Shown here one piece after another: positions 9,210 through 18,451 of a stretch of DNA of 64,000 bases. The position numbers and the translations under genes were made by a program. Origin of the DNA: Qipengyuania citrea (GTDB lineage: Bacteria; Pseudomonadota; Alphaproteobacteria; Sphingomonadales; Sphingomonadaceae); NCBI RefSeq assembly GCF_024171405.1, contig NZ_JALJZT010000002.1, positions 930,001-994,000 of the forward strand. The letters are read 5' to 3'. Below the pieces are notes generated by a model, which was not told the DNA's origin, did no database searches, and was given only the letters and a program-made list of their open reading frames with translations. Positions within the stretch are counted from its first letter, which is position 1. Every line of letters begins with the position of its first letter.

Positions 9210-11510
9210 TCAACCAAACTTGTTATCCCGCGGGAAGCCCTGCGGCGGGAGGCGGCCGGCGCCGCCGCGCGCGACTTTCCATTGCCACATCTCGCCCTCG
9301 GTACGGGTGCGGTCGCCCTTGCCGCCCATCTGCCATGACAGGCCGTCCTCGAGCCGGAAGGTGGTCGCATCAGCCAGCCCGCCATCGCGATAGCGTTGCA
9401 GCGTCACCCCTTGTCCGCGGGCGAGTTCGGGCAGTTCCTCGAGGTTGAACACCACCAGCTTGCGATTGTCGCCGACCACGGCGACATGATCGTGCCCTTC
9501 GGCGATCGCGCGCGCGACGACCAGCTTCGCACCGTCCTTGAGATTGACCACCTGGCGCCCCTTGCGCGTTTCGGCGAGCAGATCGTCGGTGGTCGCCCCA
9601 AAGCCCTTGCCGGTATCGGCGGCGAGCAGCAGCCGCTGCCCCGGCTTGTGCACGATCACCGTCATGATCTGCGCGCTGGCGTCGATATCGAGCGTGTTGC
9701 GCACCGGTTCGCCAAAGCCGCGCGCGCCGGGCAGCTTGTCCGCGCCCAGCGTGAAGAACCGGCCCTTGTCGGTCGCCAGCAGCAATTTGTCGGTCGTCTG
9801 CGCGTGGAAGACGAAGGCCGGCCCGTCGCCTTCCTTGTATTTGAACTCCTGGTCGAGCGGCAGATGCCCCTTGGCCCCGCGGACCCAGCCCTTTTGCGAC
9901 AGGATCACCGTCACCGGCTCCTTCTCGATCATCGCATCCATGCTGAATTCCACCGCGGGCGCCGCTTCCTCGATCGCGGTGCGGCGGCGGCCGAGCGCGG
10001 TGTCGGGGCCGTATTCCTTGCGCAGCGCCCCCAGATCGCGCTTCAGCCGCGTGCGCTGGCGGGCGGGCGAACCGAGCAGCTTCTCGAGTTCGTCCTGCTC
10101 CTTGAGCAGATCGTCCTTCTCGCCGCGCAGCTGCATTTCTTCCAGCTTGCGCAGCGACCGCAGCCGCATGTTGAGGATCGCCTCGACCTGCCGGTCGGTC
10201 AGCTTGAACTCCTCCATCATCACCGTTTTGGGATCGTCCTCGGTGCGGATGATCTCGATCACCCGGTCGAGGTTGAGGAAGGCGATGATATAGCCTTCGA
10301 CCAACTCCAGCCGCCGCGCGATCTGGTCGAGCCGGTGCTGGCTGCGCCGTTGGAGGATATCGATCTGGCTGGCGATCCAGTGGTTGAGCAGCTCCTTGAG
10401 CCCCATCACCATCGGCGTGCGGCTGGCGTCGAGCACGTTGAGATTGAGCCCGAAGCGCGTTTCCATATCGGTCAGCTTGTAGAGGCTTTCCTTGAGCAGG
10501 TCGGGATCGACATTGCGGCTGCGCGGGACCAGCACGATGCGGATCTGCTCGTCGCTTTCATCGCGCACATCCTCGAGGATCGGCAGCTTGCGATCGCCGA
10601 TCGCGGCGGCGATCTGCTCGATCAGCTTGCCCTTGGCGACCTGGTAGGGGATTTCGCTGATGACCAGCTGCCATTGCCCGCTGCCAAGCCGCTCGATCCC
10701 CGCCTCGCGGTCTTCCGCCTTTTCGGCTTCGGCGGCGTGGAAGCTGCCGCGCACGCGGAACGACCCGCGCCCGGTCTCGTAAGCGGCGGCGACCGTCTCG
10801 GCGCTTTCGGCAACGATCCCGCCAGTGGCGAAATCGGGGCCCTTAAACAATTCCATCAGCCGCGCATGTTCGACATGCGGATTGTCGATCACCTCAAGCG
10901 TCGCATCGACGATCTCCGCGACATTGTGGCTCGGGATATTGGTCGCCATGCCCACCGCGATGCCGCTGGCACCATTGGCCAGCAGATTGGGGAACAGGCC
11001 GGGCATGATCTCCGGCTCTTCTTCCTCGTTATTGTAGGTCGGGATGAAATCGACCGTGCCCGCGTCGAGACCTTCCATCAGGCGCATCGCGGTCTTCGTC
11101 AGGCGGGCTTCGGTATAGCGGTAGGCAGCCGCGTTATCGCCGTCGATATTGCCGAAATTGCCCTGCCCTTCGACCAGCGGATACCGCAGCGAGAAATCCT
11201 GCGCGAGGCGGACCATCGCGTCATAGGCCGCGGTGTCGCCATGCGGGTGGTACTTGCCGATCACCTCGCCCACCACGCGCGCCGATTTCTTGAAGCCGCT
11301 GGAAGGGTCGAGCTTGAGCTGCCGCATGGTCCACAGCAGGCGGCGATGGACCGGCTTGAGCCCGTCACGCAGGTCGGGCAGCGAGCGCGCGGTAATCGTG
11401 CTCAGCGCATAGACGAGATAGCGCTCGGACAGCGCCGAATCGAACGGGGCATCGACAATCGCGTCGAACGGGTCTTTTTCACTGTCGAGAGTGGTGTCGT
11501 TAGCGGCCAT
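9210..11510 (-). CDS. parC: DNA topoisomerase IV subunit A
   Basis: A 766-residue type IIA topoisomerase subunit A. The quinolone-region [10 protein letters not shown] follows the start, and the AAYRYTE motif supplies the DNA-cleaving Tyr. The [10 protein letters not shown] segment and a C-terminal part shorter than GyrA's point to ParC. With ParE (not in the window) it decatenates daughter chromosomes. At the Ser80-equivalent quinolone position it has Thr, a natural variant. Only ATP-independent cleavage domains lie in this subunit. It stands alone, transcribed leftward toward the large inverted repeat. Long open frames on the opposite strand are shadows of this GC-rich gene. Confidence 0.96.
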   Translation of the reverse strand: MAANDTTLDSEKDPFDAIVDAPFDSALSERYLVYALSTITARSLPDLRDGLKPVHRRLLWTMRQLKLDPSSGFKKSARVVGEVIGKYHPHGDTAAYDAMVRLAQDFSLRYPLVEGQGNFGNIDGDNAAAYRYTEARLTKTAMRLMEGLDAGTVDFIPTYNNEEEEPEIMPGLFPNLLANGASGIAVGMATNIPSHNVAEIVDATLEVIDNPHVEHARLMELFKGPDFATGGIVAESAETVAAAYETGRGSFRVRGSFHAAEAEKAEDREAGIERLGSGQWQLVISEIPYQVAKGKLIEQIAAAIGDRKLPILEDVRDESDEQIRIVLVPRSRNVDPDLLKESLYKLTDMETRFGLNLNVLDASRTPMVMGLKELLNHWIASQIDILQRRSQHRLDQIARRLELVEGYIIAFLNLDRVIEIIRTEDDPKTVMMEEFKLTDRQVEAILNMRLRSLRKLEEMQLRGEKDDLLKEQDELEKLLGSPARQRTRLKRDLGALRKEYGPDTALGRRRTAIEEAAPAVEFSMDAMIEKEPVTVILSQKGWVRGAKGHLPLDQEFKYKEGDGPAFVFHAQTTDKLLLATDKGRFFTLGADKLPGARGFGEPVRNTLDIDASAQIMTVIVHKPGQRLLLAADTGKGFGATTDDLLAETRKGRQVVNLKDGAKLVVARAIAEGHDHVAVVGDNRKLVVFNLEELPELARGQGVTLQRYRDGGLADATTFRLEDGLSWQMGGKGDRTRTEGEMWQWKVARGGAGRLPPQGFPRDNKFG

Positions 11511-11608
11511 GCGATCCGCCCTATCACCGCCACGCCCTACCTAGAAGAACGGAACGGTGCGCTTTCCCCACGCGTTGCAAGGGCAACATCAAATCAAGGA
11601 GTTCCCCT

Positions 11609-12166
11609 ATGACAAAGCGCGTAATGATCCTCGCCACCGATGGCTTCGAACAGTCCGAACTGATGAAGCCCAAGGCCAATCTCGAAAAGGCCGGCATCGA
11701 AACCGAAGTCGTCAGCCTCGAGGAAGGCTCGATCCGCGGCTGGGACCAGAAGGATTGGGGCGAAAGCGTCGCGGTCGACAAGACGGTCGATGCGATCGAG
11801 AATTGCGATGGCTACGATGCGCTGCTGCTACCGGGTGGCCAGATGAACCCCGACATCCTGCGCATGAACGAGCGCGCAGTCGCCATCGTCCGCGAATTCG
11901 CCCTGGCGGACAAGCCCATCGCGGCGATCTGCCATGCCCCGTGGCTGCTGGCCGAAGCCGGCCTGATCGACGGCAAGACCGTCACCAGCTGGCCCTCGAT
12001 CCGCACCGATCTCAAGAATGCGGGTGCCAATGTGATCGACCAGGAAGTCGCCACCGATGGCAAGTTCATTACCAGCCGTAACCCCGACGACATCCCCGCC
12101 TTCAGCAAGGCGTTGATCGACATGCTGGGCGAAACCGTTGCGGATGACGAGCTCGAAGCCGCCTGA
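11609..12166 (+). CDS. DJ-1/PfpI family protein
   Basis: A 185-residue PfpI/DJ-1 superfamily protein. The nucleophile elbow is AICHAPW (Cys about 110), next to the acid-helper Glu in DGFEQSEL. The family includes deglycases, chaperones and proteases; activity cannot be assigned from sequence alone, but close relatives are annotated as general-stress protein 18-like. GGAG lies about 6 bases upstream of the ATG. A strong terminator follows. Monocistronic and cytosolic. Confidence 0.92.
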   Translation: MTKRVMILATDGFEQSELMKPKANLEKAGIETEVVSLEEGSIRGWDQKDWGESVAVDKTVDAIENCDGYDALLLPGGQMNPDILRMNERAVAIVREFALADKPIAAICHAPWLLAEAGLIDGKTVTSWPSIRTDLKNAGANVIDQEVATDGKFITSRNPDDIPAFSKALIDMLGETVADDELEAA

Positions 12167-12189
12167 GCCATACGACAATTTGAAGCATG

Positions 12190-12218
12190 ACCCCGCTGCG
12201 CTCGCGTAGCGGGGTTTT
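12190..12218 (+). terminator. Rho-independent terminator
   Basis: CCCCGCT (12191-12197) pairs with AGCGGGG (12208-12214) and is followed by TTTT. It ends the PfpI transcript. Confidence 0.88.
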
Positions 12219-12260
12219 GTTTGTTCGGGACCAATCGCAGCCGCGGTGCATTCGGACCGC

Positions 12261-13970
12261 ATGGGCAATCGTCACACCAGCTTCATCCGCGCGCTCATCG
12301 CGCTGTTCTACGCGCTGTTCGCCTTACAGGCGGTCGCCCAATCCGATCGCACGGTCGCGGAGGATTCGAAAGCCTTCGTCTATGAGGTGGAGCGGCTCGA
12401 CAACGGCACGCCCGCCGGCCGGATCCCGCTCGATCTCGATACACCGATGGGGCTCATGGAAAGCTTCATGGCCGCAGGCGCGGAGGAGGACTGGACGCGC
12501 GCCGCCGCGGCGCTCGATCTGGCGAATGTCGATGCGGCGGAGCGCGATCCGGACCGCTTCGCTGCGCGGCTCTACGACCTCATGCACCGGTCGGTCGCGT
12601 TCGACTGGGCCTTACTGCCCGACCGCCCCGACGCGGTCGACACCACCACCACCTCGAAGGACCCGATGGCGGGGGTTGCGCGCCGTTCGCTGACCATCGG
12701 CCATCTCGAACTGGCCAATCGCACGGTCCCGATCCGGCTTGCCCGCGTGCAGGCGCCGGGAGGCGAACCGGTATGGGTCTTCAGCCGCCAGACGGTCGAG
12801 AATGTCCCCGCGCTCTACGATATTTACGGGCCGACCCGGTTCGAGAAGAGCCTGCCCCCCGTACTCCGCCAGCAGGCGTTCTGGACGCTGGCGTGGTGGG
12901 AAGCGATTGCGCTGCCGCTGATTCTGTTCGTGGCGGCGCTGGCGGCAGCGCTGACCTATCTGGGCATCGCTCGCTTGCGGCGCCGGCAGGAAGAGGATTC
13001 GCGGCTCTATGGCGTGTGGCAGGCGATCCACGTTCCCGCCACGCTGCTGGCCTTCGCGGGCACCTTTGCGCTGGTGCGACTGACGCTGTTCCGCCTGTCG
13101 GGCCCGGTCAAGGACCTGCTCGATCCGCTCCAGCTGGTGCTGATCATCGCGGCCATCGTCGGCATCGCGCTGTCGGTGATCGAGGCGCTGTTCGATTTCG
13201 CGACCTCGCAGCGCACCGATGAACTGGAATCCCCCGAGAACAATCCCGACCGCAATTTCTACACCAAGATGAGCGCGATCCGGCGGATCGTGACCGTCAT
13301 GATCCTGCTGGCCGGCATCGGCTTCCTGCTGGTCGCCAGCAATCTGTCGAGCACGCTAGGGTTCTCGATCATGGCCTCGGCGGGCATCCTGGGCCTCGTG
13401 CTGGCCTTTGCCGCGCGCAAGGTGCTGGGCGATATCATGGCGAGCGTGCAGATCGCTTTCGCCCAGACCGCCCGGATCGGCGATGCGATCCGCTATGACG
13501 GGCAATGGTGTTATGTCGAAAAGATCGGCTTCACCCATCTGCGGCTGCGGACCTGGGACGAACGCCGCCTGATCGCGCCGGTCAGCGATTTCACCAGCGA
13601 CAGTTTCGAGAACTGGACCAAGCAGGAATCGCGGCTGATGATGCATGTCGAGCTGGAATTCGACAACCGTGCCGATGTCGAGGCGCTGCGCCGGCCGTTC
13701 CGCGAGTTCGTGGAGAATGACGAGGATGTCGTCGATCCCGAAGACGCGAAATGCCAGGTCATCGCGCAGAACGCGCAGGCGATGACGGTGCGCTTCATGG
13801 CCCGCTCGACCGATCCGAAATGCGGGTGGGACATGCATTGCCGGCTGCGCGAACACATGCTGCGCGCCGCTTCGGAAATGGATGCTGCGGCCGAGCGCGA
13901 ACCGGTCCCTGCCTATCTTCCCCGCGAACGCGAAGTGCGGATGGATCTGACGGCGGCCGAAGAAGCCTGA
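12261..13970 (+). CDS. MscS-type mechanosensitive ion channel
   Basis: A 569-residue exported membrane protein. A signal peptide (residues 1-27, ending AVAQ) is followed by a periplasmic domain, then membrane segments near 215-240, 260-280, 290-315 and 345-365. The pore-lining MscS helix is FSIMASAGILGLVLAFAARKVLGD, followed by the beta domain (GDAIRYDGQWCYVEKIGFTHLRLRTWDERRLIAPVS broken over the family pattern). It should release solutes on hypo-osmotic shock. The ATG at 12261 is preferred; a GTG at 12246 would add 5 residues. Neither has a strong ribosome binding site. Confidence 0.9.
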   Translation: MGNRHTSFIRALIALFYALFALQAVAQSDRTVAEDSKAFVYEVERLDNGTPAGRIPLDLDTPMGLMESFMAAGAEEDWTRAAAALDLANVDAAERDPDRFAARLYDLMHRSVAFDWALLPDRPDAVDTTTTSKDPMAGVARRSLTIGHLELANRTVPIRLARVQAPGGEPVWVFSRQTVENVPALYDIYGPTRFEKSLPPVLRQQAFWTLAWWEAIALPLILFVAALAAALTYLGIARLRRRQEEDSRLYGVWQAIHVPATLLAFAGTFALVRLTLFRLSGPVKDLLDPLQLVLIIAAIVGIALSVIEALFDFATSQRTDELESPENNPDRNFYTKMSAIRRIVTVMILLAGIGFLLVASNLSSTLGFSIMASAGILGLVLAFAARKVLGDIMASVQIAFAQTARIGDAIRYDGQWCYVEKIGFTHLRLRTWDERRLIAPVSDFTSDSFENWTKQESRLMMHVELEFDNRADVEALRRPFREFVENDEDVVDPEDAKCQVIAQNAQAMTVRFMARSTDPKCGWDMHCRLREHMLRAASEMDAAAEREPVPAYLPREREVRMDLTAAEEA

Positions 13971-13978
13971 CCGCCGGC

Positions 13979-14305
13979 CTAGCGGCTCATATCGTAGCTT
14001 TCGGCAGGGATGCGTACTTTCAGCCCGTCGAGTTCGGGGGTGAGGTCGATCTGGCAGGACAGGCGGCTGGTGCGCGCGACGCCGGCGGCGAGGTCGAGCA
14101 TGTCCTCTTCCTCCTCGCTGGCTTCATGGAGCAGGTCGAACCAGTGGGGTTCGACGATCACATGGCAGGTCGAACAGGCCATCTGGCCTTCGCAGGTTCC
14201 CTCGAGCGGGAGCCCCGCGGCCTGCGCCACACGCAGGAGGTTGTCGCCGGGTTCGGCCTCGGCGGTCACCACCTCGTCGGTCGCGGTAACGAATTCGATC
14301 TTCAC
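13979..14305 (-). CDS. 2Fe-2S ferredoxin, adrenodoxin type
   Basis: A 108-residue ferredoxin with cluster ligands Cys38, Cys44, Cys47 and Cys84 in the adrenodoxin spacing (C-x5-C-x2-C-x36-C). Such proteins feed electrons to Fe-S cluster assembly or to P450s. Its ATG overlaps the stop of the upstream cysteine desulfurase by 4 bases (14302-14305), so the pair is translationally coupled and a role in Fe-S assembly is likely. The acidic EEEED patch near residues 65-69 would suit binding of a reductase. Confidence 0.94.
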   Translation of the reverse strand: MKIEFVTATDEVVTAEAEPGDNLLRVAQAAGLPLEGTCEGQMACSTCHVIVEPHWFDLLHEASEEEEDMLDLAAGVARTSRLSCQIDLTPELDGLKVRIPAESYDMSR

Positions 14306-15378
14306 AGCCCTTGCGCCTCCGCTGCAGCGTTGATCTTGCCCGCCGCTTCCTCGATCTCTTCCATGGTGGTGTAGCGCCCGAAGCCGAGCCGGATCGAGCT
14401 TTTCGCCTCCCTGTCGGACAGGCCGATGGCCTTCAGCACGTGGCTGGGACGGCCCGAGCCGCTGGCGCAGGCACTACCGGCGGAAAACATCACGTCGCGG
14501 ACATCGCTCATCAGCCGGTTCACATCGAGCCCATTGCGGCGGATGTTGAGATTGCCGGGCCAGCGCGCGTCCTCGCTGCCGTTGAGCGTCCAGTCTCCGA
14601 ACAGGCTGCGCGCGCGCGTCCACAGCGCATCGATATGGTCGCGGTCCTGCTCCACCCGGTCCCTCGCCTCGGCAGCCGCCGCGCCCATTCCGGCGATCAG
14701 CGCGGGGCTGAGCGTGCCCGAACGCAGGCCGAATTCCTGCCCGCCGCCGGTCTGCACCTCGTGCAGATCGACCCCGTCGCGCAGCCACAGCGCACCGACG
14801 CCCTTGGGGCCGTGGAACTTGTGCGCCGAAATCGCGATCATGTCCGCACCGGTCACTGCGATCCGGCCATAGGCCTGCACGGCGTCGCACAGGAACAGCG
14901 CATTGTGCTGCTTGGCCTTGCGATGCCATTCGATCGTCGGCTGGATCGTGCCGATCTCGTTATTGACCTGCATCACGCAGACCAGCCGCGTGTCGGCGGG
15001 CAGGTCCTGCTTCGTGTTGCACTGGCCGTTGCTCGCGACATTGAGCACATGGCTCTTGCCCGCAGCTTGCGCGGTATCGCCGACCGCCGAATGCTCGATC
15101 GCGGAGTAGGATACGGTGCCGCCCTCGCCCGACCCGCGGATCGCGAGGTTGAGCGCCTCGGTCGCGCCCGAAGTGAAGATCACGCGGCCACCCGCGGGCA
15201 AGAGCGCGGCGATTTGGTCGCGCGCCAGCTCGATTGCCGCCTTCGCCTGACGCCCCATGCGGTGCGCGCTGTGCGGATTGCCGAAGCCGGTCCCGCCGGG
15301 TCCGTCGAGCCAGCGCAGCATCGCATCGCGCGCTTCGGGCGCAAGCGGGGTGGTGGCCTGGTAGTCGAGATAGATCAC
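14302..15378 (-). CDS. Cysteine desulfurase (NifS/IscS family), downstream copy
   Basis: A 358-residue PLP enzyme that takes sulfur from cysteine. YLDYQATTP opens the protein, the PLP Lys187 lies in SAHKFHGPKG, and the catalytic Cys304 in GSACASGSG carries the persulfide. It is followed, with overlap, by the 2Fe-2S ferredoxin and preceded by a second desulfurase 99 bases upstream. The arrangement suggests sulfur supply to Fe-S clusters or tRNA thiolation; no scaffold gene (iscU/sufU) is next to it. Cytosolic. Confidence 0.95.
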   Translation of the reverse strand: MIYLDYQATTPLAPEARDAMLRWLDGPGGTGFGNPHSAHRMGRQAKAAIELARDQIAALLPAGGRVIFTSGATEALNLAIRGSGEGGTVSYSAIEHSAVGDTAQAAGKSHVLNVASNGQCNTKQDLPADTRLVCVMQVNNEIGTIQPTIEWHRKAKQHNALFLCDAVQAYGRIAVTGADMIAISAHKFHGPKGVGALWLRDGVDLHEVQTGGGQEFGLRSGTLSPALIAGMGAAAAEARDRVEQDRDHIDALWTRARSLFGDWTLNGSEDARWPGNLNIRRNGLDVNRLMSDVRDVMFSAGSACASGSGRPSHVLKAIGLSDREAKSSIRLGFGRYTTMEEIEEAAGKINAAAEAQGL

Positions 15379-15476
15379 AGGGCTCTCATACAGTCATTGC
15401 GCGCAAAGCGAAGCCATCCAGTTCTGGCCGGGCTGGATTGGCGCGGAGCCTGCGGCCACCCGCAAGGGCTGGTCGG

Positions 15477-16535
15477 CTATGCACCGGCCAGATCAAGCCA
15501 GACCTCGCAGAAGCGCTCCACCTCCGCGCGGGTGGTATTCCAGCCCACCGACACGCGGATGGTATTGGCGGCGATGTCCGGTTCGACCTGCATCGCTTCG
15601 AGCACGCGGCTGGTCTTCATCGTCCCGCTGGAGCACGCGCTGCCCTGCGACACAGCGATCCCCGCCATGTCGAAGCGCATCACCTGCGCGGTGGCGCTCA
15701 TCTTGGGCATGGCGATCGCGCGGATATAGGGGGTCGGGTCGGACAGGCGGTCGGACAGCCAGGTGCCGCCGATCCTGCGGCATTCCCCGGCCAGCGCGTC
15801 GAGCGGTTCGAGCACCTGCGGATCGACATAGAGATCACCGCAAGCCTCGAGCGCCGCCGCCATGCCCATCACCCCGGGCAAGTTCTCGGTCCCGCGCCGA
15901 TAGCCGCGCTCCTGCCCGCCGGAAGGGGCAAGCACGGCATAGTCCTTGACCAGCAAGGCCCCGACGCCGATCGGCCCGCCGAATTTGTGCGCCGAGATAA
16001 TCGCCATGTCGCAGGACGGCAGCGCGAAGCGGCCCGCACCTTGCGCGCAATCGGCGAGCAGCAGCCCCCCGGCCTGGTGGACGATACCGCCGATGGCGGC
16101 GAGATCCTGGCGATTGCCGGTTTCCGAATTGACCTGTTGCACCGCCACCAGCGGGCGCTCGCGCTGGACTGCCTCGGTCAGCACTTCGAGATCGAGCGCG
16201 CCGTCGCTCCGCACCGGCAGGCGTTCCGCGGCGAGAGCAGCCTGCAGCACGCAGTCATGTTCGACCGAGGCCACCAGGCGCGCACCAGCCTGCGCATGGC
16301 CCAGCGCCAGCGCCGCCGCCTCGCTTGCGCTCGAAGTAAAGATCACCTCGCCCTGCCAGCCGAGCGCCGCCTTCACCCGCTCGCGCGCGTCTTCGAGCAG
16401 GCTGCGCGCCTTGCGCCCGGCGGCATGCGGGCTGCTCGGATTGGCCCAGAGCGCGAAGCCGTCTTGCATCGCCTGCAGCGCTTGTGGGCGCAGCGGCGTG
16501 GTGGCGGCATGGTCGAGATAGAAGGGCGTGGAAAT
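15477..16535 (-). CDS. Cysteine desulfurase, upstream copy, probable ATT start
   Basis: A second, diverged NifS-family enzyme of about 352 residues. PLP Lys is about residue 184 in SAHKFGG and the catalytic Cys about 301 in GSACSSG. The first in-frame ATG (16469) falls after the conserved YLDHAATTP motif, which is encoded just upstream. No ATG, GTG or TTG exists in frame before the TGA at 16572-16574. The reading STPFYLDHAATTP begins after an ATT at 16535, exactly where an ATG would be expected. Either ATT is the start, the start codon is mutated, or there is a sequencing error. If translation begins at 16469 the enzyme lacks its conserved N-terminus. Confidence 0.85.
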   Translation of the reverse strand: MSTPFYLDHAATTPLRPQALQAMQDGFALWANPSSPHAAGRKARSLLEDARERVKAALGWQGEVIFTSSASEAAALALGHAQAGARLVASVEHDCVLQAALAAERLPVRSDGALDLEVLTEAVQRERPLVAVQQVNSETGNRQDLAAIGGIVHQAGGLLLADCAQGAGRFALPSCDMAIISAHKFGGPIGVGALLVKDYAVLAPSGGQERGYRRGTENLPGVMGMAAALEACGDLYVDPQVLEPLDALAGECRRIGGTWLSDRLSDPTPYIRAIAMPKMSATAQVMRFDMAGIAVSQGSACSSGTMKTSRVLEAMQVEPDIAANTIRVSVGWNTTRAEVERFCEVWLDLAGA

Positions 16536-16574
16536 GGCGGATGCTCGAAAATATTGCGAAATGGGTGTTAATCA

Positions 16575-16581
16575 CTATATA
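16575..16581 (-). promoter_or_regulatory. Possible -10 element for the desulfurase transcript
   Basis: TATATAG on the minus strand stands out in GC-rich DNA about 40 bases before the proposed ATT start. No good -35 at the standard spacing is visible, so this is only a candidate. Confidence 0.35.
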
Positions 16582-16664
16582 GCGCGCCACTTCGCGCAAA
16601 GCTTCATCCGGTTCAAGCCGGGGGTGCCCGCGCCCCGACATTTTCCGACAGGGTATACCTCTCC

Positions 16665-17321
16665 ATGCCGACCGTGATCTTTCCCGGCCCCGAAGGCCGC
16701 CTCGAAGGCCGTTTCTCCCCCGCCCCGCGCCCGCGCGCACCGGTGGCGATGATCCTCCATCCGCACCCGCAGGGCGGCGGGACGATGAACGAGCAGATCA
16801 CGCAGCGGCTCTACAAGACTTTCGTCAATCGCGGTTTCGCCACGCTGCGGTTCAATTTCCGCGGCGTCGGGCGCAGCCAGGGCAGCTTCGACAATGGCGT
16901 CGGCGAATTGTCCGATGCCGCCAGCGCGCTCGACTGGATGCAGCAGGTCCACCCCGAAGCGCAGGTGACCTGGGTCGCCGGCGTCAGCTTCGGCGCGCTG
17001 ATCGGCATGCAGCTGCTCATGCGCCGCCCCGAGATCCGCGGCTGGATCAGCATCGGTGCGCCCGCGAGCATGTACGATTTCTCCTTCCTTGCCCCCTGCC
17101 CCGCCAGCGGCATCTTCATCCACGGCGCGCAGGACACGGTGGTCCAGCCGCAGGCGGTGACCAAGCTGGTCGAGAAACTGCGGACGCAGAAGCACATTAC
17201 CGTGCATCACGAAGAAATTCCGCGCGCGAACCACTTCTTCGAAAACGAGCAGGAAGAGCTGATGAAGTCGGTCGACAATTATCTCGACTTCCGTCTCGAC
17301 CCGAGCTGTCCGATCAAGTGA
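16665..17321 (+). CDS. Alpha/beta hydrolase (YcjY/CocE-like small hydrolase)
   Basis: A 218-residue alpha/beta hydrolase of the type annotated in Sphingomonadales as a small esterase-like protein. The oxyanion region is LHPHPQGGGTMN, the nucleophile elbow GVSFGA (Ser about 107), the acid in HGAQDTVV and the His in RANHFFE. The substrate is unknown. It diverges from the desulfurase-ferredoxin group across 129 bases. No signal peptide. Confidence 0.9.
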   Translation: MPTVIFPGPEGRLEGRFSPAPRPRAPVAMILHPHPQGGGTMNEQITQRLYKTFVNRGFATLRFNFRGVGRSQGSFDNGVGELSDAASALDWMQQVHPEAQVTWVAGVSFGALIGMQLLMRRPEIRGWISIGAPASMYDFSFLAPCPASGIFIHGAQDTVVQPQAVTKLVEKLRTQKHITVHHEEIPRANHFFENEQEELMKSVDNYLDFRLDPSCPIK

Positions 17322-17408
17322 TCGGGCGGCCCCGGATGCGGGCCACACCCGGCGTTCGAAACGACTAAGGTTGCGTAATGCAACGCGAAATCGCTTCGTC
17401 CAAGGATA

Positions 17409-17426
17409 GTAATGTTGTAACATCTT
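17409..17426 (+). promoter_or_regulatory. Zur-like palindrome upstream of tonB gene
   Basis: GTAATGTTGTAACATCTT contains ATGTT-GT-AACAT, an inverted repeat resembling the palindromes bound by Zur in proteobacteria (GTAATGTTATAACATTAC type). It lies 49 bases before the TonB start. A metal-responsive operator would suit a TonB gene, but this is pattern matching only. A nearby GTTGC-GTAAT-GCAAC hairpin also occurs at about 17370-17385. Confidence 0.4.
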
Positions 17427-17474
17427 TCATGTGAGGAGGCATCAAAGCCTCCCGCATGGAAGAGGAGCAACACC

Positions 17475-18140
17475 ATGTCCTATACCGACCAGACCCGCGG
17501 GCCCTCGCCCGCCAGCATGGCGGCGGTGATCGGGGTTCACGCCGCCATCGGCGCGATCCTTGTCGCCGGGCTCACCGTGAGCGGTACGGTGCCCGATATC
17601 ATCACGCCGATCGACGCGACCAATATCCCGATCGACCCGCCCCCGCCTCCGCCCAAGCCCCCCGAACAGGTGCAGCCGACCCCCCGCGACACTGCCCAGC
17701 CAGTTCCGAAACCGCCGGTGCCCCCGATCGACATCACGAACACTGCGTCGACCCGGCTCAAACCGCTGCCCATGCCGACCTTCCCACCTGTGGATTTTCC
17801 ATATGGCAAGGAAGCCGCCAAACCCGAACCGATCAGCAGCTTCACCCCGGTCGGGGCCAAGCCGAGAAACGATCCGGCGGCGTGGCTATCGACCGATGAC
17901 TATCGCCCGAGCTGGGTCAGGCGCGAACTGACCGGCCTGGCGCGGTTCCGGCTCGAGATTGCGGCAAACGGGCGCGTTACCGATTGCACCGTCACCGGTT
18001 CGACCGGCCATGGCGTGCTCGATACGGCGACCTGCACGCTGGTCACGCAGCGTGCGCGGTTCGAACCCGCGCGCAGCGGGACGGGCGAGGCGGTGGCGAG
18101 CAGCTACTCAGGCGCAGTGCTCTGGCAGCTGCCTAAATAG
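17475..18140 (+). CDS. TonB family energy transducer
   Basis: A 221-residue TonB-like protein. A single N-terminal membrane anchor (about residues 14-36) is followed by a Pro-rich periplasmic spacer with runs of PPPPPP and KP/EP repeats (about 50-120), then a C-terminal TonB domain (about 135-221) with RFRLEIAANGRVTDCTVTGS. It couples proton motive force to outer-membrane receptors. No exbB/exbD or receptor gene is adjacent. GAGGAGCAACACC gives a ribosome binding site about 9 bases before the ATG. A Zur-like palindrome lies upstream. Confidence 0.93.
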   Translation: MSYTDQTRGPSPASMAAVIGVHAAIGAILVAGLTVSGTVPDIITPIDATNIPIDPPPPPPKPPEQVQPTPRDTAQPVPKPPVPPIDITNTASTRLKPLPMPTFPPVDFPYGKEAAKPEPISSFTPVGAKPRNDPAAWLSTDDYRPSWVRRELTGLARFRLEIAANGRVTDCTVTGSTGHGVLDTATCTLVTQRARFEPARSGTGEAVASSYSGAVLWQLPK

Positions 18141-18147
18141 TCGCGCT

Positions 18148-18357
18148 TTACCCGGGGTCCTGCTCGAGCTTGTCGAGCGGGGCCTCGCCCTTTGCATCGG
18201 GCAACACCCAGATCGCCACATTGGCCAGCGCAACCGCGGCCAGCAGCACCATCAGCAGCGCATTTTTTACGTTGCCGGTCCGCCGCCAGAGAAAGAAGGC
18301 GCCCACCAGCAGGAGGATCGCGGCCAGGACGGTGATCGAAAGCACGGTGTCGAGCAT
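18148..18357 (-). CDS. Small two-span membrane protein (69 aa)
   Basis: A 69-residue protein with two hydrophobic spans (about residues 5-24 and 33-53) separated by a WRRTGNVKN loop and ending in a short acidic tail. GGGAAAGGC directly precedes the ATG at 18357, a good ribosome binding site; a longer upstream open frame lies over other sequence. No family recognised. It faces the tonB gene tail to tail and diverges from the DUF3597 gene. Confidence 0.7.
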   Translation of the reverse strand: MLDTVLSITVLAAILLLVGAFFLWRRTGNVKNALLMVLLAAVALANVAIWVLPDAKGEAPLDKLEQDPG

Positions 18358-18451
18358 GCCTTTCCCATAGCCCGCTGCCCCGCCGCCGCAAGTCATCAAA
18401 CCGGAACGCGGCGACGCTCTACCCGTTCGAACAGATGAAGGAGACGGCAGC

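Noticed and set aside
9396-11612. A 738-codon open frame on the plus strand antisense to parC
   Set aside because: It mirrors the codon periodicity of parC and reads as low-complexity Asp/His/Arg repeats with no motif; parC is certain.
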